Origin: Candidatus Calditenuaceae archaeon
Lineage (GTDB): Archaea > Thermoproteota > Nitrososphaeria_A > Caldarchaeales > Calditenuaceae
Assembly (NCBI GenBank): GCA_025058175.1
Contig: JANXED010000005.1
Coordinates: 1 to 64,000, forward strand
Direction of reading: 5' to 3'
DNA length: 64,000 nt
The notes under the pieces were generated by a model. That model was not told where the DNA came from and ran no database searches. It saw only the letters and a list, made by a program, of their open reading frames with translations. Position numbers and translations under genes: made by a program. Positions 41,595 to 49,985 of the stretch are shown one piece after another. Positions within the stretch are counted from its first letter, which is position 1. Every line of letters begins with the position of its first letter.

Positions 41595-42407
41595 ATGGCG
41601 TTCGCTCTACAGGTCGGAGTCGGAACGCTCTTCGGTCTCCTCATACTGGTCATCATACTGATCGCGATCCTGAGGGCCGCCATCAGGGTGGTGAAGGAGT
41701 ACGAGAGGGTCGTGGTCTTCAGGCTCGGCAGATTGATCGGCATAAAGGGCCCAGGGCTCGTCTTCCTGATACCGATAATCGACTCGCCAAAGTTGATCGA
41801 CCTGAGGATAGTCTCGATAGACGTCCCGAAGCAGAAGATCGTAACTAAGGACAACGTCACCGTCGAGGTCGATGCGGTCGTCTTCATGAGGGTCGAGGAC
41901 CCGCAGGCGGCGGTCCTGAGGGTTAGGGACTTCCTGATGGCCTCCAGCATGCTCTCGATGACCACACTCAGGGACGTGATAGGTCAGGTCGAGCTCGACG
42001 ACCTCCTGACGAAGAGGGACGAGCTGAACGTCAGGATTCAGCGGATACTCGACGAGGCGACGGAGCCCTGGGGCGTTAAGATAACCGCTGTCGCGATAAG
42101 GGACGTGGTGCTCCCCGCTGACATGCAGAGGGCGATCGCGAAGCAGGCCGAGGCCGAGAGGGAGAGGAGGAGCAGGGTGATCATGGCGGAGGGCGAGTAT
42201 CTCGCGGCCCAGAAGATGGCCGAGGCCGCGATGGCCTACGCGGCGAACCCGATAGCGCTGAGGCTCAGGGAGCTTCAGACTTGGACGGAGATCGCGAGGG
42301 AGAAGAACTTGATTATCGTGACAGAGGGCGGAGGAGGGCTGGGGAGTTTCGTCGCGACGGCGGCAGGAGTAGCGGGCCATGAGATCAAGAAGGGGAAGGC
42401 CGAGTAG
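41595..42407 (+). CDS. Slipin/stomatin-like SPFH protein
   Basis: 270 residues. One N-terminal membrane span (VGTLFGLLILVIILIAILRA) followed by the SPFH domain (VVKEYERVVVFRLGRL, GPGLVFLIPIID) and a C-terminal coiled-coil (AIAKQAEAERERRSRVIMAEGE). Forms membrane microdomain oligomers. ATG at 41595 (MAFALQ) is chosen because CTTATTAG at 41562-41569 lies about 30 nt upstream. The next gene is the membrane protease that cleaves stomatins, overlapping by 29 nt: the standard slipin-NfeD operon. Confidence 0.92.
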   Translation: MAFALQVGVGTLFGLLILVIILIAILRAAIRVVKEYERVVVFRLGRLIGIKGPGLVFLIPIIDSPKLIDLRIVSIDVPKQKIVTKDNVTVEVDAVVFMRVEDPQAAVLRVRDFLMASSMLSMTTLRDVIGQVELDDLLTKRDELNVRIQRILDEATEPWGVKITAVAIRDVVLPADMQRAIAKQAEAERERRSRVIMAEGEYLAAQKMAEAAMAYAANPIALRLRELQTWTEIAREKNLIIVTEGGGGLGSFVATAAGVAGHEIKKGKAE

Positions 42408-43713
42408 CGATAAGAAGCTCGCGCTGCTACTGCTGCTAGCCGCGTTCTTAATTCCGCTCTCGTTGAGTTTGGCTCCCGCTGAGTCGCAACCGAGACCCCG
42501 GGTCGCCCTGCTCGAGGTCCAGGGCTACATCTCGACCGCTGTGGCCGAGTGGATCGAGCAGTTCCTCGAGACGGCAGAGATTTACGACGCGGTCGTCATC
42601 ACCATCAACACCTTCGGGGGCTTAGGGGACGCGACCCTGAAGATCGTCGACGCCATAATGAACTCGCCTGCGCCCGTGGTCGTCTTCGTCTACCCGCCGG
42701 GTGGGCAGGCTCTCTCGGCAGGGACCTACATACTGATGTCGGCGGACCTCGCGGCGATGGCTCCCCACACGATCATCGGGTCGGCGCAGCCCGTGGTCAA
42801 CGGAGTCCCCTCGCAGGACCCGAAGCTGATCAACTTCCTCGTCGAGAAGATTAGGACGATGGCCAGGATCCACGGACGGAACGAGACTCAGGCGGCGAGG
42901 TTCGTGACCCACAACGACAACCTCAACCCAAACGCCGCCCTGGAGAGGGGAGTAATCGAAGTGGTCGCTGAGGACGTCAGGGACCTGCTGGAAAAGGCTC
43001 ACGGGAGGACGGTCAGGAGGCTAGGGGGCGAGGCGACGCTGAACCTCAAGGGCGCGGTGATCGAGAGGATCTCCAGGGACGTTAGGTCGGAGGTGCTCCA
43101 TTTCCTGAGCGACCCGATACTCTCGACGCTCTTGATGTCGCTCGGCTTCCTGATACTGATCGTGGGCCTCACCAACCCCGGCATCGGGACCGAGCTGGTC
43201 GGGGGGATCCTGATACTCCTTGGGCTGATCGGACAGGGCTTCAGCGTCAACCTAGTAGGTCTCGGGATAATCATCCTGGGGTCTATCCTCGTGCTCTACG
43301 AGTTCTACACCGGTGGAACCCTCATCGCCTTGCCGTTCGGTATAGGCTTGCTGGTCCTCGGGTCGATACTGCTGATTCGCTCACCGCCCGGCATAATCTA
43401 CATCGCGCAGAGCTGGCTTGAGGAGGCAATGGTGAGCGTGGTGCTCGTCGGGACGTTCGCTGGCGCTTTCGCGGGGTTCGTCGTCTACAAGGTGGCCAGG
43501 GTCGCGAGACGGAGGACGCTCCAGATAGCAGTCGAGGAGTCCGGAAGGGCCGTCGAGGACATCGCCTCGGGCTCGGTGGGGTATGTAGTGGTCGGCGGGG
43601 AGTACAGGAGGGCCCTAGCGCTCGAGGACGTCAAGCGAGACGAGGAGGTCAAGGTCGTCGGGAAGAGGGACAACTTGCTCCTGGTCAGGCCCGCGAGGCC
43701 GAAGCAGGCCTAG
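42379..43713 (+). CDS. NfeD-family membrane serine protease (STOPP/PH1510-like)
   Basis: 444 residues. N-terminal signal/anchor (LALLLLLAAFLIPLSLSL), ClpP-like protease domain with nucleophile Ser in GGQALSAGTYIL (about 115-125), several membrane spans (about 250-350) and a C-terminal NfeD OB-fold domain (about 390-440). PH1510 relatives use a Ser-Lys dyad and cut the C-terminus of the partner stomatin; a candidate Lys follows the Ser region (SQDPKLINF). Overlaps the slipin gene by 29 nt. Confidence 0.9.
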   Translation: MRSRRGRPSSDKKLALLLLLAAFLIPLSLSLAPAESQPRPRVALLEVQGYISTAVAEWIEQFLETAEIYDAVVITINTFGGLGDATLKIVDAIMNSPAPVVVFVYPPGGQALSAGTYILMSADLAAMAPHTIIGSAQPVVNGVPSQDPKLINFLVEKIRTMARIHGRNETQAARFVTHNDNLNPNAALERGVIEVVAEDVRDLLEKAHGRTVRRLGGEATLNLKGAVIERISRDVRSEVLHFLSDPILSTLLMSLGFLILIVGLTNPGIGTELVGGILILLGLIGQGFSVNLVGLGIIILGSILVLYEFYTGGTLIALPFGIGLLVLGSILLIRSPPGIIYIAQSWLEEAMVSVVLVGTFAGAFAGFVVYKVARVARRRTLQIAVEESGRAVEDIASGSVGYVVVGGEYRRALALEDVKRDEEVKVVGKRDNLLLVRPARPKQA

Positions 43714-43768
43714 ATCGCCCGAAGGGACCAAAAACTACCTCGTATTGGGTACGCGACGCTCCGGACGC

Positions 43769-44200
43769 TTAGAGCTGCGCGCCAAAGCGGTCTGTCCTGC
43801 GCCTCAGGCCCCTAGGCCTGGAGGCGTTGAAGTAACCTCCCGAGGGCACGGTCCTCTCGGAGAGGTTGTTCTCGGTGTTGACCTCGCCGATCTCCTCGTC
43901 CACGACCTCTACGCTCCCGTACCTCCCGAGGTTCAGCTGCATCCTGCCCTTGAAGACCTTGACGTAGGCGTTGGTCACCTTCACGGTGCTCCCGACCTCC
44001 ACCTTGTCTATGTCGTCGTCCCACAGGACCAGCGATATCGCGCCCGTCTTGTCAGCTATCGTCGCGATCGAGAGCCTGTGGTTCGCGTTGTCGTACTGGC
44101 TGCCCACGACCCGCGGCTCGGTTTTCGAGACGACCTTCGCGACCAGGTTCACGCCCCTTGAGCTGGGGCCGAGGTCCTCTATTCTCTCCACCTTACTCAA
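43769..44200 (-). CDS. Single-stranded DNA-binding protein, crenarchaeal type
   Basis: 143 residues with one OB-fold (residues about 10-105: VNLVAKVVSKTEPRVV, SIATIADKTGAISLVLWDDDI, VTNAYVKVFKGRMQLNLG) and a flexible Gly/Arg/Ser tail, the plan of Sulfolobus SSB. Coats single-stranded DNA in replication and repair. ATG start; an AT-rich CATTAAAAAG box (44246-44255, minus strand) is about 50 nt upstream, leaving a short leader. It faces away from the DUF401 gene. Confidence 0.85.
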   Translation of the reverse strand: MSKVERIEDLGPSSRGVNLVAKVVSKTEPRVVGSQYDNANHRLSIATIADKTGAISLVLWDDDIDKVEVGSTVKVTNAYVKVFKGRMQLNLGRYGSVEVVDEEIGEVNTENNLSERTVPSGGYFNASRPRGLRRRTDRFGAQL

Positions 44201-44329
44201 ACGCGTTCACGCCCTATGTGTACCCCCACTTCTAATGAGGTCACTTTTTAATGTTCGCGAGCCCTCCTCAGCAGGGATGTCCGCTGATACATTCTTAAAC
44301 CGGCTTCACGTGGGGAGGAGTTCGCGGGT

Positions 44330-45472
44330 TTGGACTACTATGAGCTGCTGATGTTCGTCGCGTCGGTCTCGCTGATCGTGGCGCTGGTCCTCTCGAAGCG
44401 GGCGAAGGTCGGGTACGCGGTCGCGGCCGGGGCCCTCATGTACGGAGCCACGACCCTGAGGCCCGCGGAGCTGCTGAGCGTCACGGTAGGGTCCTTCAAC
44501 CAGAGGATGCTCGAGGTCGCGACGGCCCTGGTCTTCTCGATGACGCTCTCCCACGCGATGAGGAGGGACGGCGAGCGGATCTACAGGGGCATGGTGAGGC
44601 TCGGGCCGAGGGCGGCGGCAATAGGGATACCCGCGACGATAGGGCTGCTGCCGATGCCCGGGGGAGCGTACGTCTCCGCGACGATCGCCGACCAGCTCTA
44701 CGAGAGGGTGAACATGGACAGGAGGGTGAGGACGTTCGTGAATTACTGGTGGAGGCACATCTGGATATCGGTCTGGCCCCTCTACCAGGGCGTGATCCTG
44801 GCCTCTGCGGTCCTCCACGCGAGCGTCGTCGAGGTGATCTCGAGGACCTGGCCCGCGGCGCTGGCAGCTGCGATCGCAGGCTTCGCGATGGTGCCGAGGA
44901 TCCCGAAGGTGGGCGACCTCGGCCTGCTCCGGGACCTGAAGTCGCTCTGGCCCCTGGGGCTGGTCGCGGTCCTCTCGTTCCTCCTGCCCCTCCCGATCGC
45001 GATCGGACTGACGCTCCTCGCGTACGTCCTGGTCAGCAGGATGAGCTCGAGGGAGTTCCTCGAGGCCCTCAGACTCGGGACCAACCCTAACGTGATGATG
45101 ATCATAATCGGGTCGCTGGTCTTCTCGAGCTACATCGTCGCAACCGGACTGAACCTCGACCTCGCGGAGACGCTCGGCCCCTACGGCCCGATCGCCGTCT
45201 TCTCGGTACCGCTGGTCATAGGTTTGGCCACGGGAATAGAGTTCGCCTTCGTCGCGCTCGCCTTCCCTCCCCTCCTGGGACTGCTCGACGGATACATGGC
45301 CGCCCTCGCCTTCGCGGGCGGGCACATCGGGGTGATGCTGAGCCCCGCCCACAGCTGCTTCGTCCTCTCCTCCGAGTACTTCAGGACGCCCCTCAATGAC
45401 GTCTACCCGCTACTCGCGAGGGCCATACTGATCGAGGTCCCGCTGATCGCGCTCCTCCTGACGGTCCTCTGA
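44330..45472 (+). CDS. DUF401 family membrane protein (transporter-like)
   Basis: 380 residues, almost wholly hydrophobic with about ten spans. Motifs seen in the family: IGLLPMPGGAYVSA and the later GHIGVMLSPAHSCFVLSSEYF, with conserved Pro/Gly re-entrant features resembling ion-transporter superfamily members; substrate unknown. TTG start with CTTAAACC (44292-44299) about 34 nt upstream. Ends 2 nt before the convergent Fe-S oxidoreductase. Confidence 0.82.
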   Translation: MDYYELLMFVASVSLIVALVLSKRAKVGYAVAAGALMYGATTLRPAELLSVTVGSFNQRMLEVATALVFSMTLSHAMRRDGERIYRGMVRLGPRAAAIGIPATIGLLPMPGGAYVSATIADQLYERVNMDRRVRTFVNYWWRHIWISVWPLYQGVILASAVLHASVVEVISRTWPAALAAAIAGFAMVPRIPKVGDLGLLRDLKSLWPLGLVAVLSFLLPLPIAIGLTLLAYVLVSRMSSREFLEALRLGTNPNVMMIIIGSLVFSSYIVATGLNLDLAETLGPYGPIAVFSVPLVIGLATGIEFAFVALAFPPLLGLLDGYMAALAFAGGHIGVMLSPAHSCFVLSSEYFRTPLNDVYPLLARAILIEVPLIALLLTVL

Positions 45473-45474
45473 GT

Positions 45475-47460
45475 TCAGAAGAGCTCCGAGAGGTCCTTCA
45501 CCTTCACCGAGCCCTCGACCCCCAGCACCCTCACCGCGTCCTCGAGCATGGCGAGGCAGAAGGGACACTCCGCGACGATCACACTGGCCCCTGTGCTTAG
45601 GGCCTCCTCGACCCTCTGGACGCTCTCACGCTTGACCCTCTTCACCTCGTACCAATAGTTACCCCCTCCGCCGCCGCAGCAGAACGTGTCCGCACCTCTC
45701 CTAGGCATCTCCCTCAGGTCCGCACCCGCTAATGCTATCCTCGGCTCGTCGACGATGCCGTTGTGCCTGGCTATGTAGCAGGAGTCGTGGAGCGTGACCG
45801 AGACCGCCTCCCTGACCCTGATCCTCCCCTCCTTCACTAGCCTCCCCAGCAGTACCGAGTGGTGGACGACCTCGACGTCCAGCCCGAACTCCCTGTACTC
45901 GTGCTTCAGGACCTGGTAGCAGTGCGGGCAGTGGGTCAGGACCTTCTTCGCGTTGACGGACTTCAGCGCCTCCACGTTCCTGTAGGCCTGCTCCTGGAAC
46001 CTCCCCTCCTCGCCCATCCTCCTCGCCGACTCGCCGGTGCAGGACTCGAGGGGCCCGAGGACCGCGAAGCTCACGCCGGCCCGCGTGAGGACCTCCGCAA
46101 GCCTCTTAACGACCTGCCTCGCCCTCTGATCGAACGTCGAGAGGCACCCGATCCAGTAGACGTACTCGGCGTCGGGGTACTCGTCGACCGTCTTGACGCC
46201 CATCGCCCTCAACTCGGAGAGCAGCTCCTGCCTCGCGGACTGCGGGAGCCCGTACATGTTCCCGGTCCTGCCGAGGTTGGTGAGGGCCTCAACCGCGCGC
46301 CTCTCGAGCCTCCCCTCCAGCGTGAGGGACCTCCTCGCCTCGAGTATGTACTCCATCGGGCTGATGGTGACCGGACAGACCTCGGCGCAGGCGGCACAGG
46401 TGGTGCACGCGAAGAGCTCCTCATAGGTCAGCACTCCGGACTCGAGGACGTCGCGCCCCCCGTCCTGGCGGGAGCGCCACATCTCCTCTCTCAGCTTCTG
46501 GACGACCATCCTCGGCGAGAGAGGCGTTCCGGCCGCGAAGGCGGGGCAGGCGGCCTCGCATCTCCCGCAGTCGGTGCAGGCGTCGAGCCCCATCCTCTGG
46601 TACCAGTCGAGCTCGCTGACCCTCCTGAACCCGACCTTGACCTCGGCCTCAGGGCTGAGCTCCTCGAGCTTGAAGGGCGTCTTCGCGAGGACCGGAGGCC
46701 TCGGAGCTGCGTGGGAGAGCCCGGCGTAGAAGACGGCCACGATCGTGTGGAGGAGGTTGGTGAACGGGATCGCCGCGACTAGCGAGAAGGCGACGACCGC
46801 GTGGGCCCACCAGACCCAGGCGTAGAGACCGGAGGCGACCGCTTCAGGTACCTCGAGGGCCGAGAGCGATGCAGCGACCGCGTTCCCGACGAACGAGTAG
46901 CCGGCCCAGGGGACCTCTTTGACGTGGAGCCTGAGCCCCTCCATCACGAACCCCGAAACCCCGATGAACAGGATCCCGTAGAGGTAGGCGTAGTACTCGA
47001 GCTTCTGCCTGAGCCTCTTCACCCCTGAGTACCTCCTGCCCAGCGCGACGACGACCCCGTACATCATCAGGACGCCGAAGAGGTCCATCGCGAACTCGAA
47101 GGCGACGTAGCCCGTCCCCTGCAGGAGCTTTCCTCCGAGCCTCTCGAAGACGTCGAAGTCGATCGCAACCAGCACGGTCCCGATGAAGAGGACGAGGATG
47201 CCGTAGCTGAGCGCGACGTGCATCACGCCCGGTCCGATCTCCCTCAGGAGTCTCCTCTGCGCAACCGCGTACTTCGCCACCCCCTTCAGCCAAGCGACCG
47301 GGTCCCTGAGCACCGCCTTCAGCGCCTCCCATCCGTACTCGGACATCTTCAGGTAGAAGCCGTAGAGGAAGACGGCCGCGAACGGCAGCAGGACGAGGTA
47401 CATCGCGACCTCGGTCCACTCCGGGAGGAGGGCGAAGTTCTCCCTCGCGGGGACCTCCAC
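45475..47460 (-). CDS. Membrane-bound Fe-S oxidoreductase (cytochrome b-like domain fused to HdrD/GlpC-like domain)
   Basis: 661 residues. The first about 270 contain five or six spans with His residues, a nitrate-reductase-gamma/HdrE-like quinone-side domain. Then two 4Fe-4S motifs: CTDCGRCEAACPA and CTTCAACAEVCPV. The C-terminal half has two CCG-type domains (CLSTFDQ..CTGES..HCPHC and HDSCYIARHN..FCCGGGGG). The fusion links membrane quinones to soluble Fe-S partners, as in DsrMK-, GlpC- and Hdr-type systems; the electron donor is not evident. GTG start with GTTTTTAGC about 29 nt upstream. Confidence 0.85.
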   Translation of the reverse strand: MEVPARENFALLPEWTEVAMYLVLLPFAAVFLYGFYLKMSEYGWEALKAVLRDPVAWLKGVAKYAVAQRRLLREIGPGVMHVALSYGILVLFIGTVLVAIDFDVFERLGGKLLQGTGYVAFEFAMDLFGVLMMYGVVVALGRRYSGVKRLRQKLEYYAYLYGILFIGVSGFVMEGLRLHVKEVPWAGYSFVGNAVAASLSALEVPEAVASGLYAWVWWAHAVVAFSLVAAIPFTNLLHTIVAVFYAGLSHAAPRPPVLAKTPFKLEELSPEAEVKVGFRRVSELDWYQRMGLDACTDCGRCEAACPAFAAGTPLSPRMVVQKLREEMWRSRQDGGRDVLESGVLTYEELFACTTCAACAEVCPVTISPMEYILEARRSLTLEGRLERRAVEALTNLGRTGNMYGLPQSARQELLSELRAMGVKTVDEYPDAEYVYWIGCLSTFDQRARQVVKRLAEVLTRAGVSFAVLGPLESCTGESARRMGEEGRFQEQAYRNVEALKSVNAKKVLTHCPHCYQVLKHEYREFGLDVEVVHHSVLLGRLVKEGRIRVREAVSVTLHDSCYIARHNGIVDEPRIALAGADLREMPRRGADTFCCGGGGGNYWYEVKRVKRESVQRVEEALSTGASVIVAECPFCLAMLEDAVRVLGVEGSVKVKDLSELF

Positions 47461-47560
47461 GGGTTTAGCGGCCTCACCGGAGCTAAAAACGGTGCTCCGG
47501 AGTGCGCGGCGCGCGTTGGTCGGCCGCAGCCTTATACCCGGGTCTACCCGGGCCGAGGTC

Positions 47561-48115
47561 GTGGAGGTAAGGGTCCTCGAGTCGAGGAGGATCTACTCGG
47601 GGAGGACGGTGGGCCTGAGGGTGGAGAGGGTCTCGGTGGACGGGAGGGTAGTCCTCAGGGAGATAGTGGAGCACCGGGGGGCAGCAGTGATAGTCCCGAT
47701 CCGTGACGACGGAAGGCTGGTCCTGGTCAAGCAGTACAGGCGGCCGGTCGACGAGGAGGTCCTCGAGTTCCCCGCAGGGACGCTCGAGCCCGGCGAGGAC
47801 CCGGAGGGCTGCGCGAAAAGGGAGCTCCTGGAGGAGACCGGACACGAGGCCCTCTCCCTCGAGAGGCTCGCGACCGTATACCCCGCTCCCGGGTACTCGG
47901 AGGAGGCGATGCACCTCTTCCTGGCCAGAGCGGTCCCTAAAGGGGGTCTCGCGCTGGAGGACGACGAGGACCTGAGGGTCGTGACGCTGACGCTCGAGGA
48001 GCTGATCGGGATGGCGCTGAGGGGAGAGGTCAGGGACGCGAAGACGATCGTCGGCGCCTTCCTGCTGAGGGAGAGGTTGGGCCGAGGGAGCCAACCGGCG
48101 TCCGGGTTCCGGTGA
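47561..48115 (+). CDS. Nudix hydrolase, ADP-ribose pyrophosphatase-like
   Basis: 184 residues. Complete Nudix box GTLEPGEDPEGCAKRELLEETG (about 93-114) with PAPGYSEEAMHLFLA further on, the profile of ADP-ribose diphosphatases (NudF-like), which clear ADP-ribose into AMP and ribose 5-phosphate. I chose GTG at 47561 because CTTATA (47531-47536) is centred 27 nt upstream; a frame opening at 47492 would lie over the promoter. Divergent from the Fe-S oxidoreductase. Confidence 0.85.
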   Translation: MEVRVLESRRIYSGRTVGLRVERVSVDGRVVLREIVEHRGAAVIVPIRDDGRLVLVKQYRRPVDEEVLEFPAGTLEPGEDPEGCAKRELLEETGHEALSLERLATVYPAPGYSEEAMHLFLARAVPKGGLALEDDEDLRVVTLTLEELIGMALRGEVRDAKTIVGAFLLRERLGRGSQPASGFR

Positions 48116-48150
48116 CACGTTTATCAGACGTCCCGGAGACACATCCGCGG

Positions 48151-49212
48151 ATGAAGGTAACCGCTGAGGACGTGCTGAGGGCGCTGAAGCAGGTGAAGGA
48201 CCCGGAGCTCGGGGTCGACGTGGTGCAGATGGGGATGATCAAGGACCTGAAGGTGAAGGACGGCCACGTCTCCTTCACGCTCGAGCTGACCACCCCAGCC
48301 TGTCCCTACAACGAGGAGCTGAAGTCGGCGGTCCTAAAGGCCGTAGAGTCGGTGAAGGGCGTCGAGAGGGTCTCGATGGAGGTGAAGTCGAGGGTGCTGA
48401 GCGTCAGGCCCCAGAGCCAGGCCCTGAACCCGATACCCTCGGTGAAGAACGTGATCGCGGTCGCCAGCGGCAAGGGAGGGGTGGGGAAGTCCACGATCGC
48501 GGTGAACCTCGCCGTCGCGCTCTCGGAGGCGGGGGCCGCGACGGGCCTGCTGGACGCGGACGTCTACGGCCCGACCATACCCAGGTTCATCAGGGGTTAC
48601 GACTTCTCCTCGAGCGTCAGGGGCAACAAGGTCGAGCCGGCCAGGGGACCGCTCGGCGTGAAGATGATGTCACTCGGCTTGATAGTGACCGACGACACCC
48701 CCGTCATCTGGAGGGGGCCGCTCGTGGGGACGACCGTGAGGCAGCTGATCACCGACGTCGACTGGGGCGAGCTCGACTACCTGATCGTCGACCTCCCGCC
48801 GGGCACCGGGGACGCGCCGCTGACGCTCGCTCAGACCGTCCCGCTGAGCGGGGTGGTGATCGTCACGACTCCGCAGAAGGCCGCGGTCACGATAGCGATG
48901 AAGGCGCTGAGGATGTTCCAGAGGCTGAACGTCAACGTCATCGGGATAGTGGAGAACATGTCCTACGTCAGGTGCTCCGACTGCGGAAAGACGATCCGGG
49001 TCTTCGGGGAGAGCTACGCGAGGAGGGCAGCGCTGGAGGCCGGCGTTCCGCTCTTGGCCGAGGTCCCCCTGCTCGAGTCGATCCTCGAGGGGAGCGAGGA
49101 CGGGACGCCAGTGATCGTGAGGGACCCGAAGTCCGAGGCCGCGGAGGTCTTCAGGGCACTCGCGAGGAGGGTCGCGGGGAGGGTGAGCGTCATTGCCGCC
49201 GGCGGAAGGTGA
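48151..49212 (+). CDS. Mrp/NBP35 family Fe-S cluster carrier ATPase with N-terminal MIP18 domain
   Basis: 353 residues. An N-terminal MIP18/DUF59 domain (residues about 1-85, DPELGVDVVQMGMIKDLKV, TTPACPYNEEL) is fused to a ParA-like ATPase with the deviant Walker A ASGKGGVGKST, DADVYGPTIPR, DLPPGTGDAPLTLAQ, and the cluster CxxC in VRCSDCGKTI. Carries Fe-S clusters to apo-proteins. The ATG at 48151 is set by CGTTTATCAG about 30 nt upstream. moaE overlaps its 3' end. Confidence 0.92.
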   Translation: MKVTAEDVLRALKQVKDPELGVDVVQMGMIKDLKVKDGHVSFTLELTTPACPYNEELKSAVLKAVESVKGVERVSMEVKSRVLSVRPQSQALNPIPSVKNVIAVASGKGGVGKSTIAVNLAVALSEAGAATGLLDADVYGPTIPRFIRGYDFSSSVRGNKVEPARGPLGVKMMSLGLIVTDDTPVIWRGPLVGTTVRQLITDVDWGELDYLIVDLPPGTGDAPLTLAQTVPLSGVVIVTTPQKAAVTIAMKALRMFQRLNVNVIGIVENMSYVRCSDCGKTIRVFGESYARRAALEAGVPLLAEVPLLESILEGSEDGTPVIVRDPKSEAAEVFRALARRVAGRVSVIAAGGR

Positions 49213-49663
49213 GCGGTCGGAGCTCCTCTCGGTCCCGAGGACAGGCGTCTACGCGAAGGGTTCCCTCGACCTGGTCGCGGTCTACGATTCCCTGAGCTCG
49301 GCCTACGGCGACGGTTCCTCTGGCGCGCTGGCGACGTTCATGGGCATAGCTAGGTCGACGAGCAGGACCGGGAAGAGGGTCGTCGAGGTCGTGATAGAGG
49401 CCTACGTCGAGAACGCGGAGCTCGAGCTGCGCAGGATCGTCTCTGAGGCGACCGAGAGGCACAACCTGACCTTCGCGGGGATTTGGCACCTCTTGGGCCC
49501 CTTCAGGCCAGGGGAGCCGATCGTGCTGGTCGCCTCGATGGGCCCGAGGAGGAAAGGGGTGATGGACGCGCTAGCCGAGATGGTCGAGCGGTACAAGAGG
49601 GAGCCGGCGCTCTTCAAGAAGGAGGTCTACGCTGACGGGACGTCGGAATGGGTGGAGGAGTAA
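49193..49663 (+). CDS. moaE: Molybdopterin synthase catalytic subunit (MoaE)
   Basis: 156 residues. MoaE features: GALATFMGIARS, the VVIEAY segment, GIWHLLGPFRPGE and the catalytic-lysine end (KREPALFKKEVYADGTSEW). With MoaD it puts sulfur into precursor Z to make molybdopterin, needed by the Mo hydroxylase at 31-34 kb. TTG start overlapping the Mrp gene by 20 nt. An N-terminal extension of about 20 residues is present. MoaD is not adjacent. Confidence 0.88.
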   Translation: MPPAEGERSELLSVPRTGVYAKGSLDLVAVYDSLSSAYGDGSSGALATFMGIARSTSRTGKRVVEVVIEAYVENAELELRRIVSEATERHNLTFAGIWHLLGPFRPGEPIVLVASMGPRRKGVMDALAEMVERYKREPALFKKEVYADGTSEWVEE

Positions 49664-49985
49664 CAGTCTCGCGTTCTCGATGAGAACGCCTCCCTTCCTC
49701 GTTCTCCTTCGTTCCCAATCCCCTTCGCGAAGCTCTCTGCCACCTCGCTCCGCAGATTCAGGGGAGCCTCGGACTTCCGATCTCTGGGCAAGGTTCCGAG
49801 CCCTACTTCGCCTCTTCGAGCCCTCCTGAGCCAGTCCCCGTCTGGGACTCGGCGTTGCCGCGCTCTTCGCAGCTCGGTGTGTATGGAGAAGAACGACGAG
49901 CCAGACACATCTCTGCTCATGACGCAGCGAGGCAGTCGACCCCCGAGATCGAGTGACCTCTCATCTCGCGGTAGCCCCCGACTCA
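49664..49985. other. Intergenic block of 322 nt with atypical composition
   Basis: No gene is convincing here. Base composition is poorer in GC than the surroundings and the only long frame (minus strand, 49627-49986, 119 residues) uses codons such as CGA, GAT and AGA that the neighbours avoid. A perfect 8-bp hairpin lies at its left end, and AGTCCC/GGGACT (49833-49838 and 49844-49849) forms another small hairpin. A structured RNA or a remnant of an inserted element are the main options. RNase P and SRP RNA signatures were looked for and not found. Confidence 0.5.
49671..49689. repeat. Perfect 8-bp hairpin after moaE
   Basis: GCGTTCTC (49671-49678), loop GAT, GAGAACGC (49682-49689), 8 nt after the moaE stop. 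Followed by a C/T-rich stretch; could end or stabilise the mrp-moaE transcript. Confidence 0.6.

Noticed and set aside
49664-49985. RNase P RNA or SRP RNA
   Set aside because: Searched both strands for the conserved GAGGAAAGTC and ACAGAA-type elements and the SRP helix 8 motif; none found.
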